64,000 nucleotides of DNA from NCBI RefSeq assembly GCF_018882095.1, contig NZ_JACVPD010000001.1, forward strand, positions 310,001 through 374,000, in the 5' to 3' direction. Every line of letters begins with the position of its first letter. Within the stretch, counting starts at the first letter, position 1. The position numbers and the translations under genes were made by a program. Below are positions 54,009-62,821 of this stretch, one piece after another. The notes beneath the pieces are model-generated. The model saw nothing but the letters and a program-made list of their open reading frames with translations. It did not search any database and had not been told where the DNA came from. Source of the stretch: Polynucleobacter sp. CS-Odin-A6 (GTDB lineage: Bacteria > Pseudomonadota > Gammaproteobacteria > Burkholderiales > Burkholderiaceae).

Positions 54009-54917
54009 TTAGTGTAATCCAGCCATCGTCGATATTTGGGCAGCTTGTCTTAGGATTGAGTTTGGACATATGACTTGTCCGGAGAGAATTTGTTGGGTAA
54101 TGGATGCTGTTGATATGGCATCAATTTCTATAAATGGGCTAGGACCTTCGAATCGCTCTTCTTGACTAGTAACTTCATTGCCATTTGGAAACAAAAAATG
54201 CATTTCAGGTAATCGCTGTATGGAGGCGGTTGGTTCGCCCTCGCTCCCCCTCATCAAAATTACATTTGCTAAGCGAAGTTGAAAAAACTCCCGCAATTTT
54301 TCTGGGTATTCTGGATGAGTGTAATTGGATACTTGCCAAGGGCTCTGAAGAGTTGGATTAATGAGTTTTGCAAGGACATGACCAGTATTCCGTAGGCCTA
54401 TTCTTTCTCTGACGTCTAACAATCTTTGCAGCGCTGGGGAAATAACATTGAGGGGGCAAAAAATTGGCTGATTGGAATTTAAGAGGGCACCAAATTGATT
54501 CTTAGTGTGAAGAATTGGCCACCCAAGCGATTTAAAAATTTCATGGCTCGTCACCCTGCTTGGATCTTTCTCCACTCCCTGCACAAGAACGGTAAAACCA
54601 TAAGTAGAAAGCATTCCGGCAAGAAGTGGTGTGAGGTTTGCCTGTTTTCTGGCTCCGTTATAGCTTGGTAAGATTATGGTTGTACGAGAGCCTAGGTTGA
54701 GTAAATTTAGATGTGGTTCTAAAGCATCCATAAAGCCCATTAGCTCAGATACTGCTTCACCCTTGATACGCATAGCAATACAAAAAGCACCTAACTCAAG
54801 ATCGCTTACGTTGCCCTCTAGAATTTGAGCAAATACTTCTTTGGCTTGATTACGATCAAGATCGCCAGCGCCTTTACTACCTCGGCCAATGACCTTTAGG
54901 AATGATGTGATGCTCAT
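54009..54917 (-). CDS. ybiB: YbiB/TrpD2-family protein
   Basis: 302-residue protein with the anthranilate phosphoribosyltransferase fold but of the YbiB (TrpD2) branch, which binds nucleic acid rather than making tryptophan. GSKGAGDLDRNQAKEVFAQILEGNVSDLELGAFCIAMRIKGE and LRNTGHVLAKLINP are characteristic. The gene lies 7 bp after nasA, an arrangement often seen in proteobacterial nitrate loci. Its role in nitrate assimilation is unknown. Confidence 0.85.
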   Translation of the reverse strand: MSITSFLKVIGRGSKGAGDLDRNQAKEVFAQILEGNVSDLELGAFCIAMRIKGEAVSELMGFMDALEPHLNLLNLGSRTTIILPSYNGARKQANLTPLLAGMLSTYGFTVLVQGVEKDPSRVTSHEIFKSLGWPILHTKNQFGALLNSNQPIFCPLNVISPALQRLLDVRERIGLRNTGHVLAKLINPTLQSPWQVSNYTHPEYPEKLREFFQLRLANVILMRGSEGEPTASIQRLPEMHFLFPNGNEVTSQEERFEGPSPFIEIDAISTASITQQILSGQVICPNSILRQAAQISTMAGLH

Positions 54918-54924
54918 TACAAGA

Positions 54925-57768
54925 TTATGCAGCTACTTCTACTTGCTTGAGAAAGTTCGCAATAATTTGCTTGACTTCGGGTTTGCAAGAGCCGCAATTG
55001 GTTCCACATTGCGTTGCAGATTGAAGTGAGTTCATTGCATCATCAAAGGAAGTTCCTGCTGGCATTTTGCTTAAGCATTGCGTCATTGTGTCTGCAGAGA
55101 CATTAAAGCAGTTACAAATTGCTTTACCCTTTGGCTTTATTTCCACAGGAGGTTTGCTGACTGACATCAATAGAGATCGGCCTAGCGATTTTGCATCTAA
55201 GCCGCTTTCTAGGTACTCTCTTAGCCAGGCAGTACTTGCTAGACTATCTACGGAACCAGTGAGCATTGCAGATAAAACTTTCTCGTGAGCACGTACGAGC
55301 CGCACAATGCCTCTGCGCTTATCGCTATAGCGCATTACCGGCTCACCAGATCCCTCATCCAATTTAAATTTTTGCATCACTTGCTTTAAAGCTTGTGCGG
55401 CAAGAGATTCAGATTCTTCAAGAGGATCATCGTGGTGGGCAGCTTTGAATGAAACTCCAATAAGGTCGCCATCTTGCTCTCTACCAAATAAGACGCATTG
55501 GGCCGAGTCAAAGTGAGGCAAGATACTGCGCAAACTGTTTTGAACAGAAAAGACTTCCTCTTTCGGGAATAGCCCGAAGGCAACGAGTTGCCAAGGAAGA
55601 TTTGCTGGCAAAATCTTCACAGCTGCATGCTTTAACTCTGGCTGACCTGATATAGGGTCAATCATGTTGCAGGTTAGTCCGTTGACTCCGCGGCCTGGTG
55701 CTTTACCAGCAGCGCCTGAAATAAACTCAGAACCCCAGTGCATCGCAATAAAGGCTTGCGAGGAGGCAATATCATCTGAAACTTTAATTGGAAAGATTTC
55801 GCTGCCTCTGCGACTAGTGACATGAACTAAATCACCATTTTCTAGATTCATCCTGCCTGCATCTTTGGGTGATAGCTCTACACAAGGCTCGGGTGAGTGC
55901 CCATAGAGTGTTCCAATCGTTCCGGTTCTACTCATACCGTGCCATTGATCTCTCAGGCGTCCCGTATTTAATGCAAATGGATATCGTGCATCCACTGATT
56001 CTGCAGTTGCCTTATAAGGTGCAGCAATAAAGTGTGCTTTCTGATCTTTAGTGGGGAAGACACCATTTTCATAAAGTCGCTTTTTGCCAAAGTAAGACCC
56101 TTTTGGCATTGGCCATTGCTGTGGTCCACGCTCTTCGAGAATTTGATAGCTCAGACCAGTGATATCCAGATCACGACCGGCCGTACTCTCACGATGCTCA
56201 TTCCAAATATCTTCTGGTCCAGCATAAGGGAAAAGCGTAGCAATTCCATCTTTTCTGTTTCCTGGAAGTAGCGCTTCTAAAGCACGTCCAATCTCTAAAG
56301 CAATCTGCCAATCATGTTTTGCAGACTCAAATGGATTAATGGCGGGATTGACTTTGGAGATGCGGCGCTCTGAATTGGTAACGGTTCCCACCTTTTCTGC
56401 CCAGGTCGTAGCGGGTAATAAGACATCCGCATAGAGAGTGGTTGCTGTATGTGCGTACGCTTCTTGCACTACAACAAATTCCGCTTTACTCAGTCCCTCG
56501 TGAACGGCATTGAGATCAGGCATGGATTGTGCAGGGTTTGTGCAGACGATCCAAATAGCCTTAAGCTTTTCAGTGCGCAATGCTTCAAACATGGGGATGG
56601 CGCTAAGACCTGGTTTCTCCGGTACAGAGTGCACTCCCCAAAGGTTGGCAACTTCTGCGCGGTGCTCTGGATTAGCAAGATCGCGATGTGCAGATAGTAG
56701 ATTTGCTAAGCCTCCAACTTCTCGGCCGCCCATCGCATTAGGTTGCCCGGTCAAAGAGAATGGACCTGCACCGGCTTTGCCTATTTGCCCAGTAGCCAAA
56801 TGCAGATTGACTAAAGCGGCATTCTTAGCGGTGCCTGATGCTGATTGATTTAATCCTTGGCAGTACATGGATAGCGTTGCAGGAGAGGTGGCAAACCATT
56901 GCGCTGCTTGGAATAAGTCTTTTTCCTTAATGCCACAAATCTGGCTCACTGCTTTCGGCGTGAAGTCTCTTACTAGATCACGCAGAGCATCAAAATCTAC
57001 TGTGTATGATTTGATATAAGACTCATCAATCCATTTCTCCCAAAGCATGATGTAAAGCATGCCGTGGTAGAGGGCAACATCAGTACCAGGCTGTATCTGT
57101 AGGTAGAGATCAGCTTCTTTAGCGGTATCTGTTTTTCTGGGATCAACAACAATGACTTTGAGATCTGGATTATTTTTACGGGCATCCTCAAGGCGCCTAT
57201 ATAAAATAGGATGGGCAAAAGCGGTATTTGATCCTGTTATAAAAATAGTCGATGCCGAATCTATATCTTCATAGCAGCAGGGTGGGGCATCCATCCCCAA
57301 AGTTTGCTTGTAGCCAGCTACTGCGCTAGACATACATAGGCGTGAATTGGTATCAATGTTATTGGAGCCAATTAAGCCCTTCATTAACTTATTGAAGATG
57401 TAATAGTCTTCGGTCAATAATTGACCAGAGACATAAATACCAACGGACTCTGGACCATGCTCTTTAATGATGTCGGCAAATTTTTGGGCAACAGTTTGAA
57501 TTGCTTCAGGCCAAGAAATATCAATCGGATCTTCGCCTCTTGCCTTGCGGATTGCTGGTGAACCTAGCCGAGCTTGTAGCTGAAGACTTGGGTTTGCAGT
57601 GAGATGGAGGGTAGAGCCTTTACTACAGAGTCGACCAAAGTTTGCAGGATGATCAGGATCACCACGAACCCCAGTGACTTCGATCTTCCCATTACTTGCA
57701 GCCGTAGTTTCAATAATGACACCACAGCCAACACCACAATAGCAACAGGTGCTTTTAACTTCAGCCAT
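54925..57768 (-). CDS. nasA: Assimilatory nitrate reductase catalytic subunit
   Basis: 947-residue cytoplasmic molybdopterin oxidoreductase reducing nitrate to nitrite. An N-terminal [4Fe-4S] site (CCYCGVGCGVIIE, with a later Cys in GRLCSKGS) leads into the Mo-bis-MGD domains (DTNSRLCMSSAVAGY carries the likely Mo-ligand region). A MopB C-terminal domain (LNTGRLRDQWHGMSRTG) follows. The last about 65 residues form a BFD-type [2Fe-2S] module (CNCFNVSA...CGTNCGSCKPE), as in NasA of enterobacteria. It overlaps nirD by 8 bp. Confidence 0.95.
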   Translation of the reverse strand: MAEVKSTCCYCGVGCGVIIETTAASNGKIEVTGVRGDPDHPANFGRLCSKGSTLHLTANPSLQLQARLGSPAIRKARGEDPIDISWPEAIQTVAQKFADIIKEHGPESVGIYVSGQLLTEDYYIFNKLMKGLIGSNNIDTNSRLCMSSAVAGYKQTLGMDAPPCCYEDIDSASTIFITGSNTAFAHPILYRRLEDARKNNPDLKVIVVDPRKTDTAKEADLYLQIQPGTDVALYHGMLYIMLWEKWIDESYIKSYTVDFDALRDLVRDFTPKAVSQICGIKEKDLFQAAQWFATSPATLSMYCQGLNQSASGTAKNAALVNLHLATGQIGKAGAGPFSLTGQPNAMGGREVGGLANLLSAHRDLANPEHRAEVANLWGVHSVPEKPGLSAIPMFEALRTEKLKAIWIVCTNPAQSMPDLNAVHEGLSKAEFVVVQEAYAHTATTLYADVLLPATTWAEKVGTVTNSERRISKVNPAINPFESAKHDWQIALEIGRALEALLPGNRKDGIATLFPYAGPEDIWNEHRESTAGRDLDITGLSYQILEERGPQQWPMPKGSYFGKKRLYENGVFPTKDQKAHFIAAPYKATAESVDARYPFALNTGRLRDQWHGMSRTGTIGTLYGHSPEPCVELSPKDAGRMNLENGDLVHVTSRRGSEIFPIKVSDDIASSQAFIAMHWGSEFISGAAGKAPGRGVNGLTCNMIDPISGQPELKHAAVKILPANLPWQLVAFGLFPKEEVFSVQNSLRSILPHFDSAQCVLFGREQDGDLIGVSFKAAHHDDPLEESESLAAQALKQVMQKFKLDEGSGEPVMRYSDKRRGIVRLVRAHEKVLSAMLTGSVDSLASTAWLREYLESGLDAKSLGRSLLMSVSKPPVEIKPKGKAICNCFNVSADTMTQCLSKMPAGTSFDDAMNSLQSATQCGTNCGSCKPEVKQIIANFLKQVEVAA

Positions 57769-58111
57769 GTGTGGTTTGTAATTCCTCGCGGCTTAGCCAA
57801 ATCACACCAGACTCAACTTTGACTGCAAAGGATTTGGCACAGCCCTCATCCGGAGCAACGGCGCAACCAGTAGAAAGATCTATGTTCCAGGAGTGCAGTG
57901 GACAGGTTACAGATTTACCATGAACAATACCCTGTGAGAGAGGGCCACCCTTGTGTGGGCACTTATCCAATACGGCAAATACTTCGTCTTCTGAATTTCT
58001 GAAAATTGCAATTTGACCAGCGGGTGCTTGAATGACCCGAGACCCTAGAACGGGAATCTCATCAACTGTTGTGATTTTCTGCCACTGATCAAGTTGGATG
58101 GTGTTAGACAT
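57761..58111 (-). CDS. nirD: Nitrite reductase small subunit
   Basis: 116-residue Rieske-type small subunit of NADH-dependent assimilatory nitrite reductase. The Rieske ligands are CPHKGGPLSQGIVHG and CPLHSWNIDL. I chose the ATG at 58111 (MSNTIQLDQW); a longer reading to 58126 would add five residues inside nirB. It overlaps nirB by 8 bp and nasA by 8 bp, so translation of all three is coupled. Confidence 0.95.
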   Translation of the reverse strand: MSNTIQLDQWQKITTVDEIPVLGSRVIQAPAGQIAIFRNSEDEVFAVLDKCPHKGGPLSQGIVHGKSVTCPLHSWNIDLSTGCAVAPDEGCAKSFAVKVESGVIWLSREELQTTHG

Positions 58112-60554
58112 TGCCAACCTCAACAATAGGAATAGTTTTAAATTGACGAATATCTACACCGGCACGTTCAAACTCTTTCCATGGGTCTGGAGCATCTTTT
58201 AGATCAAATAAGAGTCTTTCATAAAGGGCTTTACGGCTTTCAGAATCCTCAACAACTTTTTGCTTAATGTATTCCATGCCCACTCGTGCCAAATAGTGAA
58301 CGGTGCGATCCAGATACCAAGCTTCTTCACGGTATAACTGCAAGAAAGCGCCTGAATACTCTCGTACTTCTTCATCCGTTTTGACTTTACAGAGAAATTC
58401 AGCAACTTCCGTCTTGATGCCGCCATTACCCCCAATATAGAGCTCCCAACCAGATTCAACGCCAATAATGCCAACGTCTTTAATGCCTGCTTCTGCACAG
58501 TTTCTGGGGCAACCTGAAACGGCAAGTTTTACCTTGTGAGGTGCGTACATGCCAAACAGCATACGCTCAAGTTCAACACCCATCTTCATAGAAGACTGAG
58601 TGCCAAAGCGACAATGTTCATCGCCAACACATGTCTTCACTGTACGAATAGATTTACCGTAGGCATGACCTGATGGCATATCCAATTCCTTCCATACTGC
58701 TGGTAGATCGTCTTTTTTGATGCCAAGCAAGTCGATGCGTTGACCGCCAGTTACTTTTACTGTTGGTACTTGATATTTCTCAGCAACGTCAGCAATTCTG
58801 CGTAGCTCAGCGGGAGTAGTTAGCCCACCAAACATCCTTGGAATGACTGAGTAGGTACCGTCTTTCTGAATATTGGCATGAGCACGCTCATTAATGAAGC
58901 GTGATTGTGGATCATCAATTGCTTCATGCGGCCATGTAGAAATCAGATAGTAGTTAAGGGCTGGGCGACAAGTCGCGCAACCGTTAGGCGTTCTCCAGCT
59001 CAATTCAGTACGAACTTGTTCTTGGGAAATGAAGTGCCCTGATCGTATGGCTTGACGGATTTCGTCATGAGAAAGATCGGAGCATCCACAAATCGATTTC
59101 TTTCTGGGTGTAGCTGAGTAATCTGTACCAAGCACATTCATTAGTACTTGTTCAACAAGACCAGTACATGATCCACAGGAGCTGCTCGCCTTAGTGCACT
59201 TCTTTACTTCATCTAATGTAAAGAGACCTTGTTCACGAATAGCTTTAACAATGGTACCTTTGGTAACTCCATTGCACCCGCAGATTTCATCTGCATCTGT
59301 CATGCCAGCAGCTTTATTATGACCTTGATGGCCAACATCGCCAATATTAGATTCGCCAAACATCAACGTGTCACGAATTTCTGCAACGCTTTGTGCGTCA
59401 CGCATGAGTTTGAAATACCAAGTGCTGTCTGCTGTATCGCCAAACATGCAGGCACCAATTAAACGATCATCTTTGAGTACTAACTTTTTGTATACGCCGC
59501 CAATGGGGTCGGCTAGAGTAATTTCTTCTGTGCCTTCACCGCCCATAAAGTTTCCGGCTGAGAAAAGATCAACACCAGTTACCTTCAGCTTTGTAGAGGT
59601 GACAGACCCCTCATAACGGCCGATGCCGTGTTCAGCTAGATGGTTTGCGCAAACTTTAGCTTGCTCAAACAAAGGGGCAACTAAACCATAGGCTATACCG
59701 CGGTGGCTAGCGCATTCTCCAACAGCGTAGACTCTTGGGTCAAAAGTTTGCAGAGTGTCATTCACGACGATGCCGCGTTGGCAATGTAAGCCGGCAGATT
59801 CTGCCAATGCTGTGTTGGGCTTGATACCCGCCGCCATAACAACTAAATCAGCCGGAACTTCGAGACCACCTTTAAAGCGAATATGCCCGACACGATCGCC
59901 AGATTCATTTGGAGTAATTGCTTCGGTAGAAGTTTTCAGTAAAAACTTGAGACCTTTTTCTTCCAAGGATTTTTGCAGTAAATCAGCCGCTGTTTTATCT
60001 AACTGCCTTTCCATTAACCAGTCGGCAAGGTGGACTACGGTCACACTCATGCCTCTTAGGGCTAGACCGTTAGCAGCTTCAAGGCCTAGTAAGCCACCAC
60101 CAATCACAACGGCATTTTTGTAGCGTGTCGCTACATCAATCATCTCATTGGTATCTTTAATATCTCTATACGTAATGACACCAGGTAAATCATTGCCTGG
60201 AACTGGAAGAATGAAGGGGAGCGAACCGGTAGCTAGAAGTAAGCGGTCATAATTCTCAACGGTGCCATCATCAGCAGTGACTGTGCGCTCTCTACGGTCT
60301 ATTTTGGTAATAGTCTTGCCAAGGTACAAATGAATGCCATTGCTCTTGTACCAATCTAGGTCGTTTAGAACAATTTGCTCTAGCGTCTGTTCACCAGCCA
60401 ATACTGGAGACAGCAGAATGCGGTTGTAGTTGGGATGGGGTTCAGCACCAAAGATAGTAATGTCATAAAGCTCTGGGTCGAGCTTTAATAATTCTTCGAT
60501 GGTCCGAACGCCGGCCATCCCATTGCCAATCATGACGAGTTTTTGCTTTTTCAT
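58104..60554 (-). CDS. nirB: NADH-dependent nitrite reductase large subunit
   Basis: 816-residue enzyme reducing nitrite to ammonium in the cytoplasm. Domains in order: FAD/NAD domain (KLVMIGNGMAGVRTIEELL; NAVVIGGGLLGLEAANGL), two BFD-like [2Fe-2S] segments (CGCNGVTKGTIV...SSCGSCTGLVEQVL), and the siroheme/[4Fe-4S] domain with TCVGDEHCRFG and SGCPRNCAEAGIKD. The siroheme requirement explains the nearby cobA. Its start overlaps the stop of the NrtA-like gene (ATGA). Confidence 0.96.
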   Translation of the reverse strand: MKKQKLVMIGNGMAGVRTIEELLKLDPELYDITIFGAEPHPNYNRILLSPVLAGEQTLEQIVLNDLDWYKSNGIHLYLGKTITKIDRRERTVTADDGTVENYDRLLLATGSLPFILPVPGNDLPGVITYRDIKDTNEMIDVATRYKNAVVIGGGLLGLEAANGLALRGMSVTVVHLADWLMERQLDKTAADLLQKSLEEKGLKFLLKTSTEAITPNESGDRVGHIRFKGGLEVPADLVVMAAGIKPNTALAESAGLHCQRGIVVNDTLQTFDPRVYAVGECASHRGIAYGLVAPLFEQAKVCANHLAEHGIGRYEGSVTSTKLKVTGVDLFSAGNFMGGEGTEEITLADPIGGVYKKLVLKDDRLIGACMFGDTADSTWYFKLMRDAQSVAEIRDTLMFGESNIGDVGHQGHNKAAGMTDADEICGCNGVTKGTIVKAIREQGLFTLDEVKKCTKASSSCGSCTGLVEQVLMNVLGTDYSATPRKKSICGCSDLSHDEIRQAIRSGHFISQEQVRTELSWRTPNGCATCRPALNYYLISTWPHEAIDDPQSRFINERAHANIQKDGTYSVIPRMFGGLTTPAELRRIADVAEKYQVPTVKVTGGQRIDLLGIKKDDLPAVWKELDMPSGHAYGKSIRTVKTCVGDEHCRFGTQSSMKMGVELERMLFGMYAPHKVKLAVSGCPRNCAEAGIKDVGIIGVESGWELYIGGNGGIKTEVAEFLCKVKTDEEVREYSGAFLQLYREEAWYLDRTVHYLARVGMEYIKQKVVEDSESRKALYERLLFDLKDAPDPWKEFERAGVDIRQFKTIPIVEVGNV

Positions 60555-61846
60555 GCTTTGATTTTGAAGCTATCAGCGTAAGCTGCGGGGTTAGAGCCAT
60601 TCCATACAACGCCATCAAATAACTTACTGGAGCGCATATCGCTTTTTGGCAATGGTGTTTTTGAAGCGGTGGCCGCCTCTTTGTAAAGTGCGATGTTATT
60701 AACCTTTTTAGCTACAGCCAAATAATCAGGATGTTCTTTTAACAAGCCCCAGCGCTTGTGCTGAGTCATGAACCACATACCATCCGATAGATATGGGAAA
60801 TTAACTGAGCCATCGTTATAAAACTTCATAGCATGTGGATCATCCCATGTTTTACCAATACCATTGCTGTAGCGACCCATCATGCGATCTTGAATAACGT
60901 TGATATCAGTATTGACAAAAGATGGTGCAGAAACTACTTCAGCAGTTTTATGTTTATTGCTTGTAGATGAGTCGATATATTTTCCAGCCTCCAAAATGGC
61001 AGCGGTAACAGCGCGACAGGTATTAGGATATTTTTTAGCAAAGTCAGAGGTTGTACCTAAGGCTTTTTCTGGATGATCTTGCCAAATAGCTTGTGTAGTA
61101 ATTGCAGTAAAACCCACGCCATCAATAATTGCGCGGGCATTCCATGGCTCACCTACACAATAACCATCCATATTACCGCTTCGCATATTCGCAACCATTT
61201 GTGGAGGCGGAACAGTAATAATCTTGGCATCTTTAAATGGATTAATGCCGTAATTCGCTAGCCAGTAGTAGAGCCACATAGCGTGCGTACCGGTTGGAAA
61301 AGTTTGTGCGAAAGTATAGTCACGCTTTTCTTTGTCCATCAGGGTCTTGAGGCTAGCGCCATCCGTCACACCTTTTTGGTATAGCGCCTTAGACAGGGTA
61401 ATCGCTTGACCATTGTTGTTGAGGGACATTAGTACAGACATATCTTTTTGCTGGCCGCCAATCCCCATCTGTAATCCATAAACTAAGCCATAGAGAATGT
61501 GAGACATATCATTTTCGCCATTAACAAGCTTGTCACGGATAGCTGCCCAAGAAGCTTCCTTAGTTGGGATAATTTTCACGCCATACTTTTTGTCCAGACC
61601 AAGGTAATTAGCCATTACAACGGATGAGCAGTCGGTCAGTGCGATGAAGCTTACCTTGACATCGGTTTTTTCAGGGGCATCAGAACCTGCGGCCCATGCG
61701 CCCGCTTTTACCATTGGGTCTATTAAAGACAAAATGCTGGCGGAGCCAATACTTTGGATAAGCTTGCGACGCGTAGGATTCGCATCAGTAACAGTGGGGA
61801 TGGTGGCTTCGGGTATTAAACCGCTAATATTCATTTTTTCTTTCAT
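60551..61846 (-). CDS. CmpA/NrtA-family nitrate-binding protein, first paralog
   Basis: 431-residue nitrate/bicarbonate-type ABC substrate-binding protein. The ATG at 61846 is set by TAAAGGAGCT just upstream; a longer reading to 61945 runs through the leader. A twin-arginine-type signal (TRRKLIQSIGSASILSLI) lies near residue 25, followed by the ligand domain (KVSFIALTDCSSVVMANYLGLDKKYG; NMDGYCVGEPWNARA). It heads the minus-strand nirBD-nasA run without permease genes, so it may serve the transporter encoded on the other strand or act as a nitrate sensor. Confidence 0.88.
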   Translation of the reverse strand: MKEKMNISGLIPEATIPTVTDANPTRRKLIQSIGSASILSLIDPMVKAGAWAAGSDAPEKTDVKVSFIALTDCSSVVMANYLGLDKKYGVKIIPTKEASWAAIRDKLVNGENDMSHILYGLVYGLQMGIGGQQKDMSVLMSLNNNGQAITLSKALYQKGVTDGASLKTLMDKEKRDYTFAQTFPTGTHAMWLYYWLANYGINPFKDAKIITVPPPQMVANMRSGNMDGYCVGEPWNARAIIDGVGFTAITTQAIWQDHPEKALGTTSDFAKKYPNTCRAVTAAILEAGKYIDSSTSNKHKTAEVVSAPSFVNTDINVIQDRMMGRYSNGIGKTWDDPHAMKFYNDGSVNFPYLSDGMWFMTQHKRWGLLKEHPDYLAVAKKVNNIALYKEAATASKTPLPKSDMRSSKLFDGVVWNGSNPAAYADSFKIKA

Positions 61847-61916
61847 GCTGAGCTCCTTTAGTCGATAACTAACAATAAGGAATTGGCGGCACCTGATGTA
61901 AGGACCATGGCTCGGT

Positions 61917-61930
61917 TTTGGTGCACCAAA
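61917..61930. promoter_or_regulatory. 14-bp palindrome in the divergent nitrate promoter region
   Basis: TTTGGTGCACCAAA is a perfect palindrome in the 151-bp gap between the divergent NrtA-like gene and cobA. It is a candidate operator for control of both transcripts. Regulator unknown; no sigma-54 promoter was found. Confidence 0.45.
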
Positions 61931-61997
61931 TCTATGCATGCGCACTTTTGGTTCATATAGAGAATTTAGGGTTCTAACTGACTGTTACAAATGAAGC

Positions 61998-62801
61998 ATG
62001 GAACAAATTGCACCAACAGCATTCAAATCACCCAAATCAATTGCGGTGTTGCCTGGCGTGTACCTCATTGGTGCAGGGCCTGGAGCTGCTGATCTCATTA
62101 CTGTGCGCGGTGCCAGAATTTTGGCTCAGGCAGACATCGTTTTTTATGACGCACTCATCGATATTTCAATGCTAGCGTGGTGTTCTAGCACTAAATTGGT
62201 GCAAGTTGGAAAAAGATGTGGTGCCCATTCTAGTTCTCAACACTTTATTAACAAGCAATTAGTGGACGCTGCTAGTAAGTTTTTAGTAGTGGCGCGCCTT
62301 AAGGGTGGGGATCCATTGATCTTCGGTCGTGCACAGGAGGAAATTGACGCCCTTGAGAAGGCAAGCGTGCGCTATGAGGTTGTTCCAGGAATCACCACTG
62401 CCCTAGCAGCTTCAGCAGAATTGAAGCAACCACCAACTACTAGGGAATTGAGTCGAACACTGACTCTAACTACTCTGCCTGGTCGTTGTGCACATGAAGA
62501 TCATAAAACCGCAATTTATTATATGGCGCGTGACCAGTTGCCTGAAGTCGCCACAACCTTACTTACTCAAGGCTACTCGGCAGATACCCCTGTTTGTTTG
62601 ATGGAGTCGGTCAGCCTGCCAACACAGCGCAGCTTTGGTTGCACTTTAAATGAATTGTGCTTTGGTGATGTACATCATCGTTTTTTAGATAAGCAACCAG
62701 TTGTGGTGATGGTCGGAGAGGTTTACAGAAAAAAACTTCATATGCTCATCCCATTAATTGAGTCACAAAATCATTTCAACGTACTGCAAGCAGTATCTTA
62801 A
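61998..62801 (+). CDS. cobA: Uroporphyrinogen-III C-methyltransferase
   Basis: SAM-dependent methyltransferase (267 residues) converting uroporphyrinogen III to precorrin-2, the first step of siroheme synthesis. Signature stretches: GVYLIGAGPGAADLITVRGARIL, VARLKGGDPLIFGRAQEEIDAL and VVPGITTALAASAELKQPPTTRE. It lacks the CysG dehydrogenase/chelatase domain, so the later siroheme steps must come from elsewhere. Its place beside nirBD indicates siroheme supply for nitrite reductase. It is followed by the second NrtA-like gene at 20 bp. Confidence 0.94.
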   Translation: MEQIAPTAFKSPKSIAVLPGVYLIGAGPGAADLITVRGARILAQADIVFYDALIDISMLAWCSSTKLVQVGKRCGAHSSSQHFINKQLVDAASKFLVVARLKGGDPLIFGRAQEEIDALEKASVRYEVVPGITTALAASAELKQPPTTRELSRTLTLTTLPGRCAHEDHKTAIYYMARDQLPEVATTLLTQGYSADTPVCLMESVSLPTQRSFGCTLNELCFGDVHHRFLDKQPVVVMVGEVYRKKLHMLIPLIESQNHFNVLQAVS

Positions 62802-62821
62802 TTACTTTCTAGGAGCTATAA

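Noticed and set aside
54009..54917. Anthranilate phosphoribosyltransferase (TrpD) of tryptophan synthesis
   Set aside because: Fold matches, but sequence segments and the nitrate context fit the YbiB/TrpD2 branch, and no other trp gene is nearby.
61847..61945. N-terminal extension of the first NrtA-like protein up to 61945
   Set aside because: A strong ribosome binding site before the ATG at 61846 and a twin-arginine signal close behind it make the extra 33 residues non-coding leader.
61847..61997. Sigma-54 promoter in the divergent nitrate control region
   Set aside because: No GG/GC pair with correct -24/-12 spacing was found on either strand.
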